In this document: positions 1 through 5,570 of the stretch, piece by piece | Position numbering within the stretch: the first letter of the stretch is position 1 | Layout: each line of letters starts with the position of its first letter | Assembly (NCBI GenBank): GCA_028288395.1 | Contig: JAQBNV010000599.1 | Span: forward strand, 1-5,849 | Direction: 5' to 3' | DNA length: 5,849 nucleotides | From: Adhaeribacter sp. | GTDB taxonomy: Bacteria > Bacteroidota > Bacteroidia > Cytophagales > Hymenobacteraceae | Notes under the pieces: generated by a model | What the model was told of the DNA's origin: nothing | Seen by the model: only the letters and a program-made list of their open reading frames with translations | Databases searched by the model: none | Position numbers and translations under genes: made by a program

Positions 1-2
1 GA

Positions 3-164
3 TTGCAAGTGGGCGCCTTGCAATATATTGCCGCGCCGAACGGCGAGGCGGAAGGCACCGTGGTGCGCCAGCGCCCTGTATCTACACCGGGCGCTAAAAT
101 CCGGGTTGGCGAACTGGTCGATATTTGGGTGGTTGGGTCCGATCCGGCATCTTTTATCCAATAA
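3..164 (+). CDS. PASTA-domain protein, C-terminal end (5' truncated)
   Basis: The reading frame is open from the left edge and gives 53 residues before a TAA stop. The visible part is the second half of a PASTA domain: a GTVVRQRPVSTPGAKI segment followed by the strand LVDIWVVG, then a short tail ending in SFIQ. The pattern of a conserved V-x-x-Q-x-P, then P-G-x-x-I, then a hydrophobic strand is typical of the family. PASTA domains bind peptidoglycan fragments or beta-lactams in Ser/Thr kinases and penicillin-binding proteins. In Bacteroidota they also occur in small membrane-anchored proteins made of little else, which I infer is the case here because no other domain follows. The N-terminus, any membrane anchor and the number of repeats are outside the window, so the exact role is unknown. 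Confidence 0.8.
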   Translation: MQVGALQYIAAPNGEAEGTVVRQRPVSTPGAKIRVGELVDIWVVGSDPASFIQ

Positions 165-385
165 AGGAACAAGTGCTATTTAAATTTTTTAAGGGGTTTT
201 CAGCCAGCCGGAAATAAATATTTAAATTGGGTATTTACGGGCAGCGGAAAGTGGTCTGCTAAATGCTAATCAGGTGATAATATTTAACGTTGCCGGAGCA
301 TGATGGCAATATTTTGGCCGGGTTGGTCGTAATTATAGCGCATAGATTCCATTTTTGCCTATTGCCAAATTCTATTTTTAATCCA
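165..385. other. intergenic spacer before the T9SS protein gene
   Basis: This spacer of 221 bases is AT-rich in its first half and shows no convincing hairpin terminator for the PASTA gene. The frame of the next gene stays open upstream to a TTG at 290, but the translated extension has no signal-peptide character, so I treat it as untranslated. A weak promoter candidate is CATTTTTG at 350-357, five of six fixed positions of the Bacteroidota -7 consensus, with TTG at 323-325; the 24-base spacing is long, so this is only a suggestion. Confidence 0.4.
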
Positions 386-2239
386 ATGTCGAAATATCTG
401 ATTGGGCTCGTATGCTCGCTGGGCTTTGTTTTAAATGGTTGGAGTCAGGTATTAACGCCGCTGGATTCTTATCCGGTGCAATCGACCGGCCCCACCTCGG
501 CTAACCGCCATGCCCGTACTACCGCCGAAGGGGACACCCTCACCTTGCCTTTTTTTGACGATTTTGCCGCGTATACCGGGGCACCCAGCAGCAAATATTG
601 GAAAAACGGCGGCGGGGTTTATGTAAACAACCAGTTCGGGGTAAATTCCCCTTCCGTAAACGTAGCTACTTTTGAAGGTGTAAATGCGGCAGGCCGGCCT
701 TACAGCCCTGCGGTCACCTACGGCTACACCGATACCCTAACATCTAAACCTATTTTATTACAAGGCCTCCATCCGGCCACCGATTCGGTTTATATTAGTT
801 TTTACTGGCAGGCGGGTGGCTTGGGCGGTTCGCCTGAAATTAACTCCGCCACCCAGCCTTCTTTCCTGGAACTCGAGTTTAAAGACCAGAACGGCAATTG
901 GCAAAGGGCCTGGCAGCAGCCCGGCACCAACCAAAAAACAGATTTTGCGCGAGTAGTCCTACCCATTAGCAATTCAAGTTATTTTCATAAAGGTTTTCAG
1001 TTTCGGTTTCGGAGTTCCGGCATTCAGCGGGGTACCGGCGATACCTGGAACCTGGATTATATTTACCTGAATAAAAAAAGGAACCCGGCGAAGCCCGATT
1101 TACCCGATGTGGCCATCGGGCACCGCCTGAATTCGTTGCTGGAGCGCTATACCGCGATGCCCGCTCACCAGTTTTTTGCCCGGCCGGCAGCAGAAATGAA
1201 TGACTCGGTTTTTACCCGTCTTAATAATTTTAACAACCTTTTTGCTCCTATTGCCTGGCGGGGTTATGTCCAGAGCATGAATCCGGTGGCGGCCGCCGAT
1301 ACTTTTTTACGGGGTAACGCAGCGATTCGACCCCTGGCCCAGCAATATCTGATAACCGGTAAACCAAATGCCACGGCCATTCCGGGTGCGGGCAATATTT
1401 TAGAAATAAAACACGCCATTTTCCTGAATACCCGGGAAACAAATGCCCGCCTCCGGCAGAATGATACCGTATCGCGGGTTACGGTGTTGAGTGATTATTT
1501 TGCTTACGACGACGGTACTGCCGAAACTAATTTCTCCTTAAATAATTTTGGCACCCGGCAAATGGCCTACCGCTTTGATACCAATGTGCCCGATAATGTG
1601 GTCGCCATCCGGGTTTACCTGACCAAAACCAATGTGCCACGCACCATTATGAACTTCCGCATCTGGAACGACGAGAATGGCAGCCCGGCGGGTTCGCCGG
1701 CCGCCCAGAAATCCTTTACCATCCCCCCTGTAGATTCGCTCAATCGTTTTTACGAAATCTCTTTTACGACGCCGGTAGCGGTAACCGGCCGGTTTTACAT
1801 TGGCTATGGTTTAACCTCTGGCGTAAGCGATTTTGTAAATGTGGGTTTTGACTTAAATGAGCAGGCACCCGGCCGTATTAACTACAACAACGGCGGCGGC
1901 TGGCTGTCTTTTACCGAAGAAAAAGGTGCTTTGCTGATGCGGCCCGTGATGGGGAATATTTTATCTAGCCCGGACGATGCACCCGAGGAACCGATTAATA
2001 AACCCGCCCCGGAAGCTGCCTTGACGGTTTTTCCGAATCCCAGCCCCGGCGTAATTAACCTGTCCGGCGCCTACGACCAGGTGTGCCTGACCGATGTAAC
2101 CGGTAAAGTAATATTCTGTAAAACCAGTGCTGAGGCAGGCCGGCAACTAGACTTAAGCCACCTGGCCAAAGGGATGTACCTGCTGCGTTTTACCCATCAG
2201 CATATTACCATAACCCGTAAAGTAGTTTTAATCCCCTGA
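386..2239 (+). CDS. Secreted T9SS type A sorting domain protein
   Basis: A protein of 617 residues made for export and probably surface attachment or release. I chose the ATG at 386 because it directly starts a signal peptide: a lysine at position 3, a hydrophobic core around residues 5-17, and a likely cleavage after the WSQ at 19-21. Residues about 55-230 form a beta-rich, jelly-roll or MAM-like region starting with LPFFDDF and closing with the DTWNLDYIYLN motif (219-229). Residues about 370-525 form a second beta-rich region starting FAYDDGTAE, a motif I associate with large Bacteroidota surface proteins. A proline-rich linker (about 528-544) leads to a type A T9SS sorting domain at 545-617, with the FPNPSPG motif, LTDVTGK, LDLSHLAKGMYLL and a terminal KVVLIP. 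The type IX translocon carries such proteins across the outer membrane and removes or anchors this domain. No catalytic motif is seen, so the function is unknown. The rhodanese gene follows after 12 bases. Confidence 0.92.
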   Translation: MSKYLIGLVCSLGFVLNGWSQVLTPLDSYPVQSTGPTSANRHARTTAEGDTLTLPFFDDFAAYTGAPSSKYWKNGGGVYVNNQFGVNSPSVNVATFEGVNAAGRPYSPAVTYGYTDTLTSKPILLQGLHPATDSVYISFYWQAGGLGGSPEINSATQPSFLELEFKDQNGNWQRAWQQPGTNQKTDFARVVLPISNSSYFHKGFQFRFRSSGIQRGTGDTWNLDYIYLNKKRNPAKPDLPDVAIGHRLNSLLERYTAMPAHQFFARPAAEMNDSVFTRLNNFNNLFAPIAWRGYVQSMNPVAAADTFLRGNAAIRPLAQQYLITGKPNATAIPGAGNILEIKHAIFLNTRETNARLRQNDTVSRVTVLSDYFAYDDGTAETNFSLNNFGTRQMAYRFDTNVPDNVVAIRVYLTKTNVPRTIMNFRIWNDENGSPAGSPAAQKSFTIPPVDSLNRFYEISFTTPVAVTGRFYIGYGLTSGVSDFVNVGFDLNEQAPGRINYNNGGGWLSFTEEKGALLMRPVMGNILSSPDDAPEEPINKPAPEAALTVFPNPSPGVINLSGAYDQVCLTDVTGKVIFCKTSAEAGRQLDLSHLAKGMYLLRFTHQHITITRKVVLIP

Positions 2240-2251
2240 TAAATAATAACT

Positions 2252-2548
2252 ATGGCAATTGATATAACCCCCGCCGAATTAAAAGAACGCCTGGCCCTGG
2301 AGCCGGATTTGGTGGTGATAGACGTTCGCGAACCATACGAATATGCGGAGCAGAATATTGGCGCCCTGAATATCCCTTTGGGGGCTTTGCCCGCGCGGAT
2401 AGATGATATTGAAGATTACAAAGATCAGGAAGTTATTGTCCATTGCCGTTCCGGCGCCCGTTCCGCCTCGGCCAAAGCTTTTCTGGAGCAGCAAGGATTT
2501 ACAAACGTCCGGAATTTATTAGGTGGTATCCTGGCCTACAATAGCTAG
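2252..2548 (+). CDS. Single-domain rhodanese-like protein
   Basis: A 98-residue protein that is one rhodanese domain. It has no signal peptide, so it is probably cytoplasmic. The CH2A-like segment VIDVREPYEY (22-31) and the active-site loop HCRSGARS (64-71), with the persulfide-carrying cysteine C65 and the following arginines, are intact. The C-terminal LLGGILAYNS matches the usual end of the fold, although many relatives carry about ten more residues after the GGI(L/M)AW segment. Rhodaneses carry sulfane sulfur on the cysteine and pass it to cyanide, thiols or sulfur-relay proteins; the physiological acceptor cannot be told here. The ATG lies 12 bases after the preceding stop with no promoter-like box between, so it is probably translated from the same transcript as the T9SS protein. 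I see no evident functional link between the two products. Confidence 0.93.
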   Translation: MAIDITPAELKERLALEPDLVVIDVREPYEYAEQNIGALNIPLGALPARIDDIEDYKDQEVIVHCRSGARSASAKAFLEQQGFTNVRNLLGGILAYNS

Positions 2549-2750
2549 GATTTCTGTTCCACTATAAATATTGGAATGGTATTGGATTAAAGATCCGGGA
2601 CGCTTTTGGATGCGAGTACAATAGCTCGTCCAGCCTATTCTGAAAGCTAAATTGGTGAAGCACCGGGACTTCTAATTCTTTAAATTAACCGTTGCTCATT
2701 CATAATATTTAATACCAGCCGGCCAAGGATTTTACCAATTGGCATAAACT
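2549..2750. other. intergenic region between convergent genes
   Basis: A spacer of about 200 bases separates the converging rhodanese and protease genes. I found no hairpin followed by a T-run on either strand, so how the two transcripts end is not apparent. The 7-mer CCGGGAC occurs twice and the 10-mer TACAATAGCT recurs once from the end of the rhodanese gene; both look like chance. No coding signal was seen. Confidence 0.5.
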
Positions 2751-3890
2751 TTATTTAATTACGAAAGGCGTAGGCGAGAAGCAGAGAATAAATATTACCA
2801 GCGCCAAACAACCTAAAATCTTGCGGCCCATCGATAATGGCCGTTCGTCGGGGGCGGGGGGATGAAAAATCCCCAGGAATCGCGAGAGAATTAAGCCAAA
2901 AAGGAGCCAGCCATGGTAGCCGTTTAAGTCGGGGAATAACCAGGCCAGGCCATACTGCACCGCCATAACCACCCCTACCAGCATATACGCATATTTTACA
3001 TGGGGTACCGTTCGCTGGAATACCAGGAAAAGATAAATGCCATAAGCCGGGTAAAGCCATTGGGCCACTTCCAAGGGTATGTTGGGCGATAATATACCCA
3101 GGCCCGCGTACAGGATAAAGGCGAAAAATAAAACTGGCGAGAACCGGTTAAAATTGCGGTACCCGATTAAGCCGTATAATATATGCCCCCCGTCTAACTG
3201 CCCAATCGGTAATAAATTTAAAGCTGTAAAAAACAGCGATAAGTATCCGGCAAAAAGAAGCGGGTAATGAATTAATTCGTACTGGTTCGGTAACAGGCGG
3301 GCATCGGCAACGTAGGTCTCAAAAAAGAGGAATAACAAGTTTTTGCCCAGGGAAAACGAACCGGCCATGTCCTGATATACATGTTTCGGGTAGTCCAAAC
3401 CATATTGCTGGTATTCCGGGTGAATCCGGAAGATATATTCGGGTTCCGGTAAATGGGTAAATCCGTAATATAACAAGGGAAGGGCTACCACAAACCCGGC
3501 CAGCGGACCCGCAATACCCACATCAAAAAATTCTTTTTTAGAAAATATCCGGTCTTTAATCTTAATAAAAGCGCCCATGGTGCCGATGGTGGAAGTAAAG
3601 CCCAGCCAAATGGGAATGTAATAGGGTAGCGTTACCCGTATTTTGTAGTAGCGCGCCGTAAAATAATGACCGAATTCGTGGCAGGTAAGCACAAACAAAA
3701 ACGGCAAAGAAAACAGCAAACCGGCTTGCGCCTTCTGCCAGGGCATCCACTGTACCAGTTCATAATTGGTGGTAAAACCAAAGATAGGCCGGCCGTAAAG
3801 CCATTCGGCGCCGGCGATGGTAGTGGTAAGAAGGGTAAGTAAAAATAAAAATATATGCAGGGCGTACCCTTTCGCTTTTTTATAAAGCAT
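2751..3890 (-). CDS. Site-2 protease (M50) family membrane metalloprotease
   Basis: A polytopic membrane protein of 379 residues. The zinc-binding motif HEFGH is at 71-75, inside a hydrophobic segment that begins near 57. The third ligand is probably D233 in NLLPIGQLDGGH (225-236), a variant of the family's NPxPxxxLDGG signature. The GAFIKIKDR stretch (106-114) and FFDVGIAGPLAGF (121-133) between them are typical of the EGY-like branch of site-2 proteases known from cyanobacteria and plastids. Further hydrophobic segments lie near 10-27, 122-143, 209-229, 252-271, 284-295, 300-319, 327-342 and 358-372. No PDZ domain is present, unlike RseP-type enzymes. Such proteases cut substrates within the membrane, but the substrate here is unknown. 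The start codon lies inside the last codons of the upstream HAD gene (11-base overlap), so translation is probably coupled and both share one promoter. Confidence 0.92.
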   Translation of the reverse strand: MLYKKAKGYALHIFLFLLTLLTTTIAGAEWLYGRPIFGFTTNYELVQWMPWQKAQAGLLFSLPFLFVLTCHEFGHYFTARYYKIRVTLPYYIPIWLGFTSTIGTMGAFIKIKDRIFSKKEFFDVGIAGPLAGFVVALPLLYYGFTHLPEPEYIFRIHPEYQQYGLDYPKHVYQDMAGSFSLGKNLLFLFFETYVADARLLPNQYELIHYPLLFAGYLSLFFTALNLLPIGQLDGGHILYGLIGYRNFNRFSPVLFFAFILYAGLGILSPNIPLEVAQWLYPAYGIYLFLVFQRTVPHVKYAYMLVGVVMAVQYGLAWLFPDLNGYHGWLLFGLILSRFLGIFHPPAPDERPLSMGRKILGCLALVIFILCFSPTPFVIK

Positions 3891-4509
3891 CTTTAAAGGC
3901 CTCGTTAATGGTAAGGGGAGGCGCCAGAAATAATGTTTTCAGACCAACTTTATTTGCTCCCTCAATGTGCTGAATGCTGTCGTCGACAAAAAGCGTTTCG
4001 GCCGCTTCTAAATTATTCTGAGCCAGTATTTGCTCAAATACGATAGCATCAGGCTTCCGTTGCCCAATCAGGTGCGAATAATAGGTTTTCTCGAACAGCG
4101 AGTCCAGGCTCGGAATGGTAAAGTTATCGGCTACAAGCTGGCTAAAGCGTACCAGGTGAATGGCATTGGTATTGCTCAGCAGAAACAGCCGGTATTTTTT
4201 GCCTAATTCCTGTAGCAATTGGATGCGCTCCGCCGGAATATCCAGCAACAGGGCGTTCCAGGCCGCATCTATTTCGGTATCGCTTGCCTCTACCTCGTAA
4301 TGCTCCCGGAGGCCAGCCCGAAATTCGGCATCGGAAATGCGACCGGTTTCGTAGGCATCAAACAACTCTGATTGCTGCTGCTGGGTAAACTCCAACACCT
4401 TTCCGCTTTTGCTTAATTTCTGAAAAGCATCTAACGCCAGCTGAAACCGGATGTTGATGATAACGCCGCCTAAATCGAAAATAATATTTTTAATGCCGTT
4501 CAATTGCAT
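3880..4509 (-). CDS. HAD-family phosphatase (YihX-like)
   Basis: A cytoplasmic hydrolase of 209 residues with all four HAD motifs: motif I FDLGGVI (11-17) with nucleophile D12, motif II LLSNTN (110-115) with S112, motif III QRKPDA with K152, and motif IV FVDDS (174-178) with D176 and D177 for magnesium. Residues about 20-90 form a helical cap of the C1 type. The layout and the SNTN, RKPDA and DD...N-IEGAN signatures (IEGAN at 182-186) resemble E. coli YihX, a glucose-1-phosphate phosphatase. Like YihX, it has glycine rather than aspartate two residues after the nucleophile, which is the place of the usual general acid. The substrate cannot be read from the sequence. The gene is first in a two-gene unit with the membrane protease, overlapping it by 11 bases. 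No Shine-Dalgarno-like sequence precedes the ATG; a promoter candidate lies about 55 bases upstream. Confidence 0.92.
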   Translation of the reverse strand: MQLNGIKNIIFDLGGVIINIRFQLALDAFQKLSKSGKVLEFTQQQQSELFDAYETGRISDAEFRAGLREHYEVEASDTEIDAAWNALLLDIPAERIQLLQELGKKYRLFLLSNTNAIHLVRFSQLVADNFTIPSLDSLFEKTYYSHLIGQRKPDAIVFEQILAQNNLEAAETLFVDDSIQHIEGANKVGLKTLFLAPPLTINEAFKDAL

Positions 4510-4546
4510 GGTAAATTAAATTTATTCTAAAAAGGTTAATTATTTG

Positions 4547-4578
4547 TTTGGAAAAGGCGGTGCAAATATGTAAAATTG
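4547..4578 (+). promoter_or_regulatory. Candidate promoter of the tRNA gene
   Basis: On the plus strand TTTG (4547-4550) is followed after 20 bases by TAAAATTG (4571-4578), five of six fixed positions of the Bacteroidota -7 consensus. Transcription would begin near 4585, about 30 bases before the mature tRNA, leaving a short leader for RNase P. Its -7 box directly abuts the -7 box of the opposite promoter. Confidence 0.45.
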
Positions 4579-4585
4579 CACCTCC
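4556..4585. repeat. Inverted repeat spanning both divergent -7 boxes
   Basis: GGTGCAA (4559-4565) and TTGCACC (4576-4582) are a perfect 7-bp inverted repeat around a 10-base centre. One mismatch further out, GG (4556-4557) and CC (4584-4585) extend the pairing to nine of ten positions. The dyad covers both predicted -7 elements, so a bound protein would affect both directions. It could also be a hairpin, but most of it lies upstream of either predicted start. No regulator family is recognised. Confidence 0.5.
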
Positions 4586-4594
4586 AAAATCAAA
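4563..4594 (-). promoter_or_regulatory. Candidate promoter of the HAD-protease operon
   Basis: Read on the minus strand, TTTG (4594-4591) is followed after exactly 20 bases by CATATTTG (4570-4563), matching five of the six fixed positions of the Bacteroidota -7 box TAnnTTTG. Transcription would begin roughly 50 bases before the HAD start codon. The match is by eye, and the region is AT-rich, so chance hits are possible. Confidence 0.45.
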
Positions 4595-4616
4595 GAGAAC
4601 GCCAATTCTTTTTGAC

Positions 4617-4690
4617 GGGCCTATAGCTCATTCGGTTAGAGCAACTGACTCATAATCAGTAGGTGCTTGGTTCGATTCCAAGTGGGCCCA
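4617..4690 (+). tRNA. tRNA with CAU anticodon, probably Ile2 (else elongator Met)
   Basis: The 74-base gene folds into a complete cloverleaf. The acceptor stem is GGGCCTA with TGGGCCC (one G-T pair), the D arm GCTC/GAGC with loop ATTCGGTTA, the anticodon stem ACTGA/TCAGT with loop CTCATAA (anticodon CAT at 4651-4653), the variable loop AGGTG, and the T arm CTTGG/CCAAG with loop TTCGATT. The discriminator is A73 and the CCA end is not encoded. A CAU anticodon fits methionine or the minor isoleucine tRNA whose C34 is changed to lysidine by TilS. The C4-G69 and C5-G68 pairs are the acceptor-stem features reported for E. coli TilS recognition of tRNA-Ile2, so I lean to Ile2. The full G1-C72 pair argues against an initiator tRNA. 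It is a single gene with its own terminator. Confidence 0.96.
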
Positions 4691-4700
4691 CTTAATAATC

Positions 4701-4736
4701 AGCCACTTATAGCGTAAAAGCTGTAAGTGGCTTTTT
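4701..4736 (+). terminator. Intrinsic terminator of the tRNA gene
   Basis: A 13-bp stem pairs AGCCACTTATAGC (4701-4713) with GCTGTAAGTGGCT (4720-4732), with a single T-G wobble and the loop GTAAAA, followed at once by a T-run (4732-4736, then G and TTT). It starts 11 bases after the tRNA. No matching T-run exists on the other side, so it works only in the plus direction. Confidence 0.88.
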
Positions 4737-4846
4737 GTTTCCCCAAAAACCGCACACAAATATTATTTTTAAGATTGCCCCATATTAGAATCAGATATCC
4801 TCATAGCACACTCCATTTTCTCAAACTAGAATGTTTATGCCCTTTT

Positions 4847-5065
4847 TTAAGTTCTGGTATTTCCAGGAGTGCAGGCAACCCTACCTAATGGAATATAGCG
4901 GTGGATATGATTAAGATGATTGCCTTCCTCAAGTATAAATCTTGTATCCCGATATCTAAAAAATGATCTATCCCTACATTCCGGGAAGAACCGGACTGTT
5001 CTAAAATTCTTCCCGGTTACAGTCATCAATTACGTTCAAGGTTCTGAACTCATTGCCTGGTTCTC
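4847..5065 (-). pseudogene. Decayed IS3-family transposase (OrfB) fragment
   Basis: On the minus strand, 5051-5004 translates to EFRTLNVIDDCNREEF and then hits a TAG stop. FRTLNVIDD-x-NREE is the signature just after the first catalytic aspartate strand of IS3-family OrfB integrases, where relatives read K-FRTLNVIDDFNREAL. A few bases upstream, in another frame, 5065-5048 reads ENQAMS, resembling the NQVWSMDF motif; the MDF strand itself is missing, as if lost by a deletion. Downstream, in a third frame, the stretch ending near 4850 contains YRDTRFILEEGN and NHIHRYIPLGRVACTP, which loosely recall the YRGxPxxIRVDNGPE and YNHxRPHxxLGGxTP blocks; these two matches are weak. Frames change at least twice and stops intervene, so it is non-functional. 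No terminal repeats or target duplication could be recognised. Confidence 0.55.
4981..5016. repeat. Perfect 10-bp inverted repeat inside the transposase relic
   Basis: CCGGGAAGAA (4981-4990) and TTCTTCCCGG (5007-5016) are perfectly complementary around a 16-base spacer. No T-run follows on either strand, so it is not a terminator. The 5007-5016 arm encodes the NREE codons of the transposase relic on the minus strand; the other arm may be a local inverted copy made during decay. Confidence 0.6.
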
Positions 5066-5410
5066 CAACTTTATACCCCCCTGCATTTCCGGATTAATAA
5101 TCAAACTGTAAGTACAGTAGCCGGGCTATTTGTATAAGTATTCTGGTTGATTAAAATAAATTTAATTTATCTATCTGGCCCTTATAGATGGCTTGCTTGC
5201 ACTATATCTCCCTAAAAACCAGCTTGTAATATAATGACACCAGCAGTATTTGTAAGTGGTTTGCGAAGCAGCCATAGTGCTTAATTCCCTATTGCTCACA
5301 TTTATTCAAGTATTCATTTGCCTTGGGCCGTGCACTTGCCACTACACCTACTAAAAGCCCACACACCAACATCCAACCTTGGATAAAATATTAAATATCA
5401 ATGGAAATAA

Positions 5411-5422
5411 TGATAATTATCA
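5411..5422. promoter_or_regulatory. Perfect palindrome, FNR-like operator candidate
   Basis: TGATAATTATCA is a perfect 12-bp palindrome. Its half-sites TGAT and ATCA with a 4-base centre match eight of ten fixed positions of the FNR/CRP-family consensus TTGAT-N4-ATCAA. It is centred about 65 bases before the start predicted from the TAnnTTTG box downstream, a distance at which such activators can act. It also partly resembles an iron-regulator (Fur) box, GATAAT repeats, so the regulator is uncertain. Confidence 0.4.
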
Positions 5423-5424
5423 CT

Positions 5425-5456
5425 AATAAAAGAGACTAATGTCTTTTATTTTTTTT
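5425..5456 (+). terminator. Hairpin with eight-T run, terminator-like
   Basis: AATAAAAGAGAC (5425-5436) pairs with GTCTTTTATT (5441-5450) across the loop TAAT, with a 2-base bulge, and the T-run covers 5449-5456. The stem is mostly A-T, so it is weaker than the tRNA terminator. No gene lies directly upstream, so it would end an unseen transcript or insulate the cytochrome promoter. It could be a chance product of AT-rich sequence. Confidence 0.4.
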
Positions 5457-5467
5457 GCTTCAGAAGG

Positions 5468-5475
5468 TACTTTTG
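5468..5475 (+). promoter_or_regulatory. Candidate -7 promoter box of the cytochrome gene
   Basis: TACTTTTG matches all six fixed positions of the Bacteroidota -7 consensus TAnnTTTG and lies about 95 bases before the cytochrome start codon. The region around -33 is a T-rich stretch without a correctly spaced TTTG (the nearest is 10 bases away), which would suit a promoter that depends on an activator. Confidence 0.45.
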
Positions 5476-5503
5476 TAGAGTAGGTAAAGGCAAAAATTAA
5501 AGT

Positions 5504-5519
5504 TTTAATGTCCATTAAA
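5504..5519. promoter_or_regulatory. Second palindrome in the cytochrome leader
   Basis: TTTAATG (5504-5510) and CATTAAA (5513-5519) form a 7-bp inverted repeat around TC. TTAATG recurs at 5526-5531, and TTAA-T-GGAA pairs with TTCC-TTAA at 5526-5549 as a further weak hairpin. All lie downstream of the predicted transcription start, so they could be a repressor site or leader structure. The AT-rich composition lowers their weight. Confidence 0.3.
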
Positions 5520-5570
5520 GGATACTTAATGGAAATATTAATTCCTTAATCTACTAAAAACCTTAAAGCA

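Larger units (their letters stand above)
4741..5570. other. Long AT-rich region without an intact gene
   Basis: About 830 bases separate the tRNA terminator from the cytochrome gene. All frames are broken by frequent stops, and the few short open stretches (about 60 codons) have no start-site signals or recognisable full domains. Within it I see a transposase relic on the minus strand (about 4847-5065), a small palindrome ACTGTA-AG-TACAGT at 5105-5118, and a group of regulatory-looking elements from 5411 onward. The stretch 5120-5400 holds nothing I can identify on either strand. Confidence 0.6.

Noticed and set aside
290..385. Upstream extension of the T9SS protein to a TTG start at 290
   Set aside because: The added 32 residues precede a normal signal peptide that starts at the ATG at 386. 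A start further upstream would bury the signal sequence, and a TTG start is less likely.
2590..2670. Repeated CCGGGAC and TACAATAGCT words between the convergent genes
   Set aside because: There are only two short copies of each, with no regular spacing or extended similarity, so chance explains them.
3079..3267. Plus-strand open stretch of about 62 codons inside the protease gene
   Set aside because: It is antisense to a well-supported protease coding sequence and has no similarity or start signals of its own.
4920..5111. Plus-strand open stretch of about 63 codons
   Set aside because: It lies opposite the transposase relic, has no recognisable motif or promoter, and is most simply a chance frame.
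5105..5118. Palindrome ACTGTA-AG-TACAGT as an operator
   Set aside because: It is short, and no promoter or intact gene lies close enough to give it a role.
4701..5570. Integrated element or attachment site at the tRNA 3' end
   Set aside because: I found no direct repeat of the tRNA 3' end in the window and no integrase gene; only a transposase relic is present.
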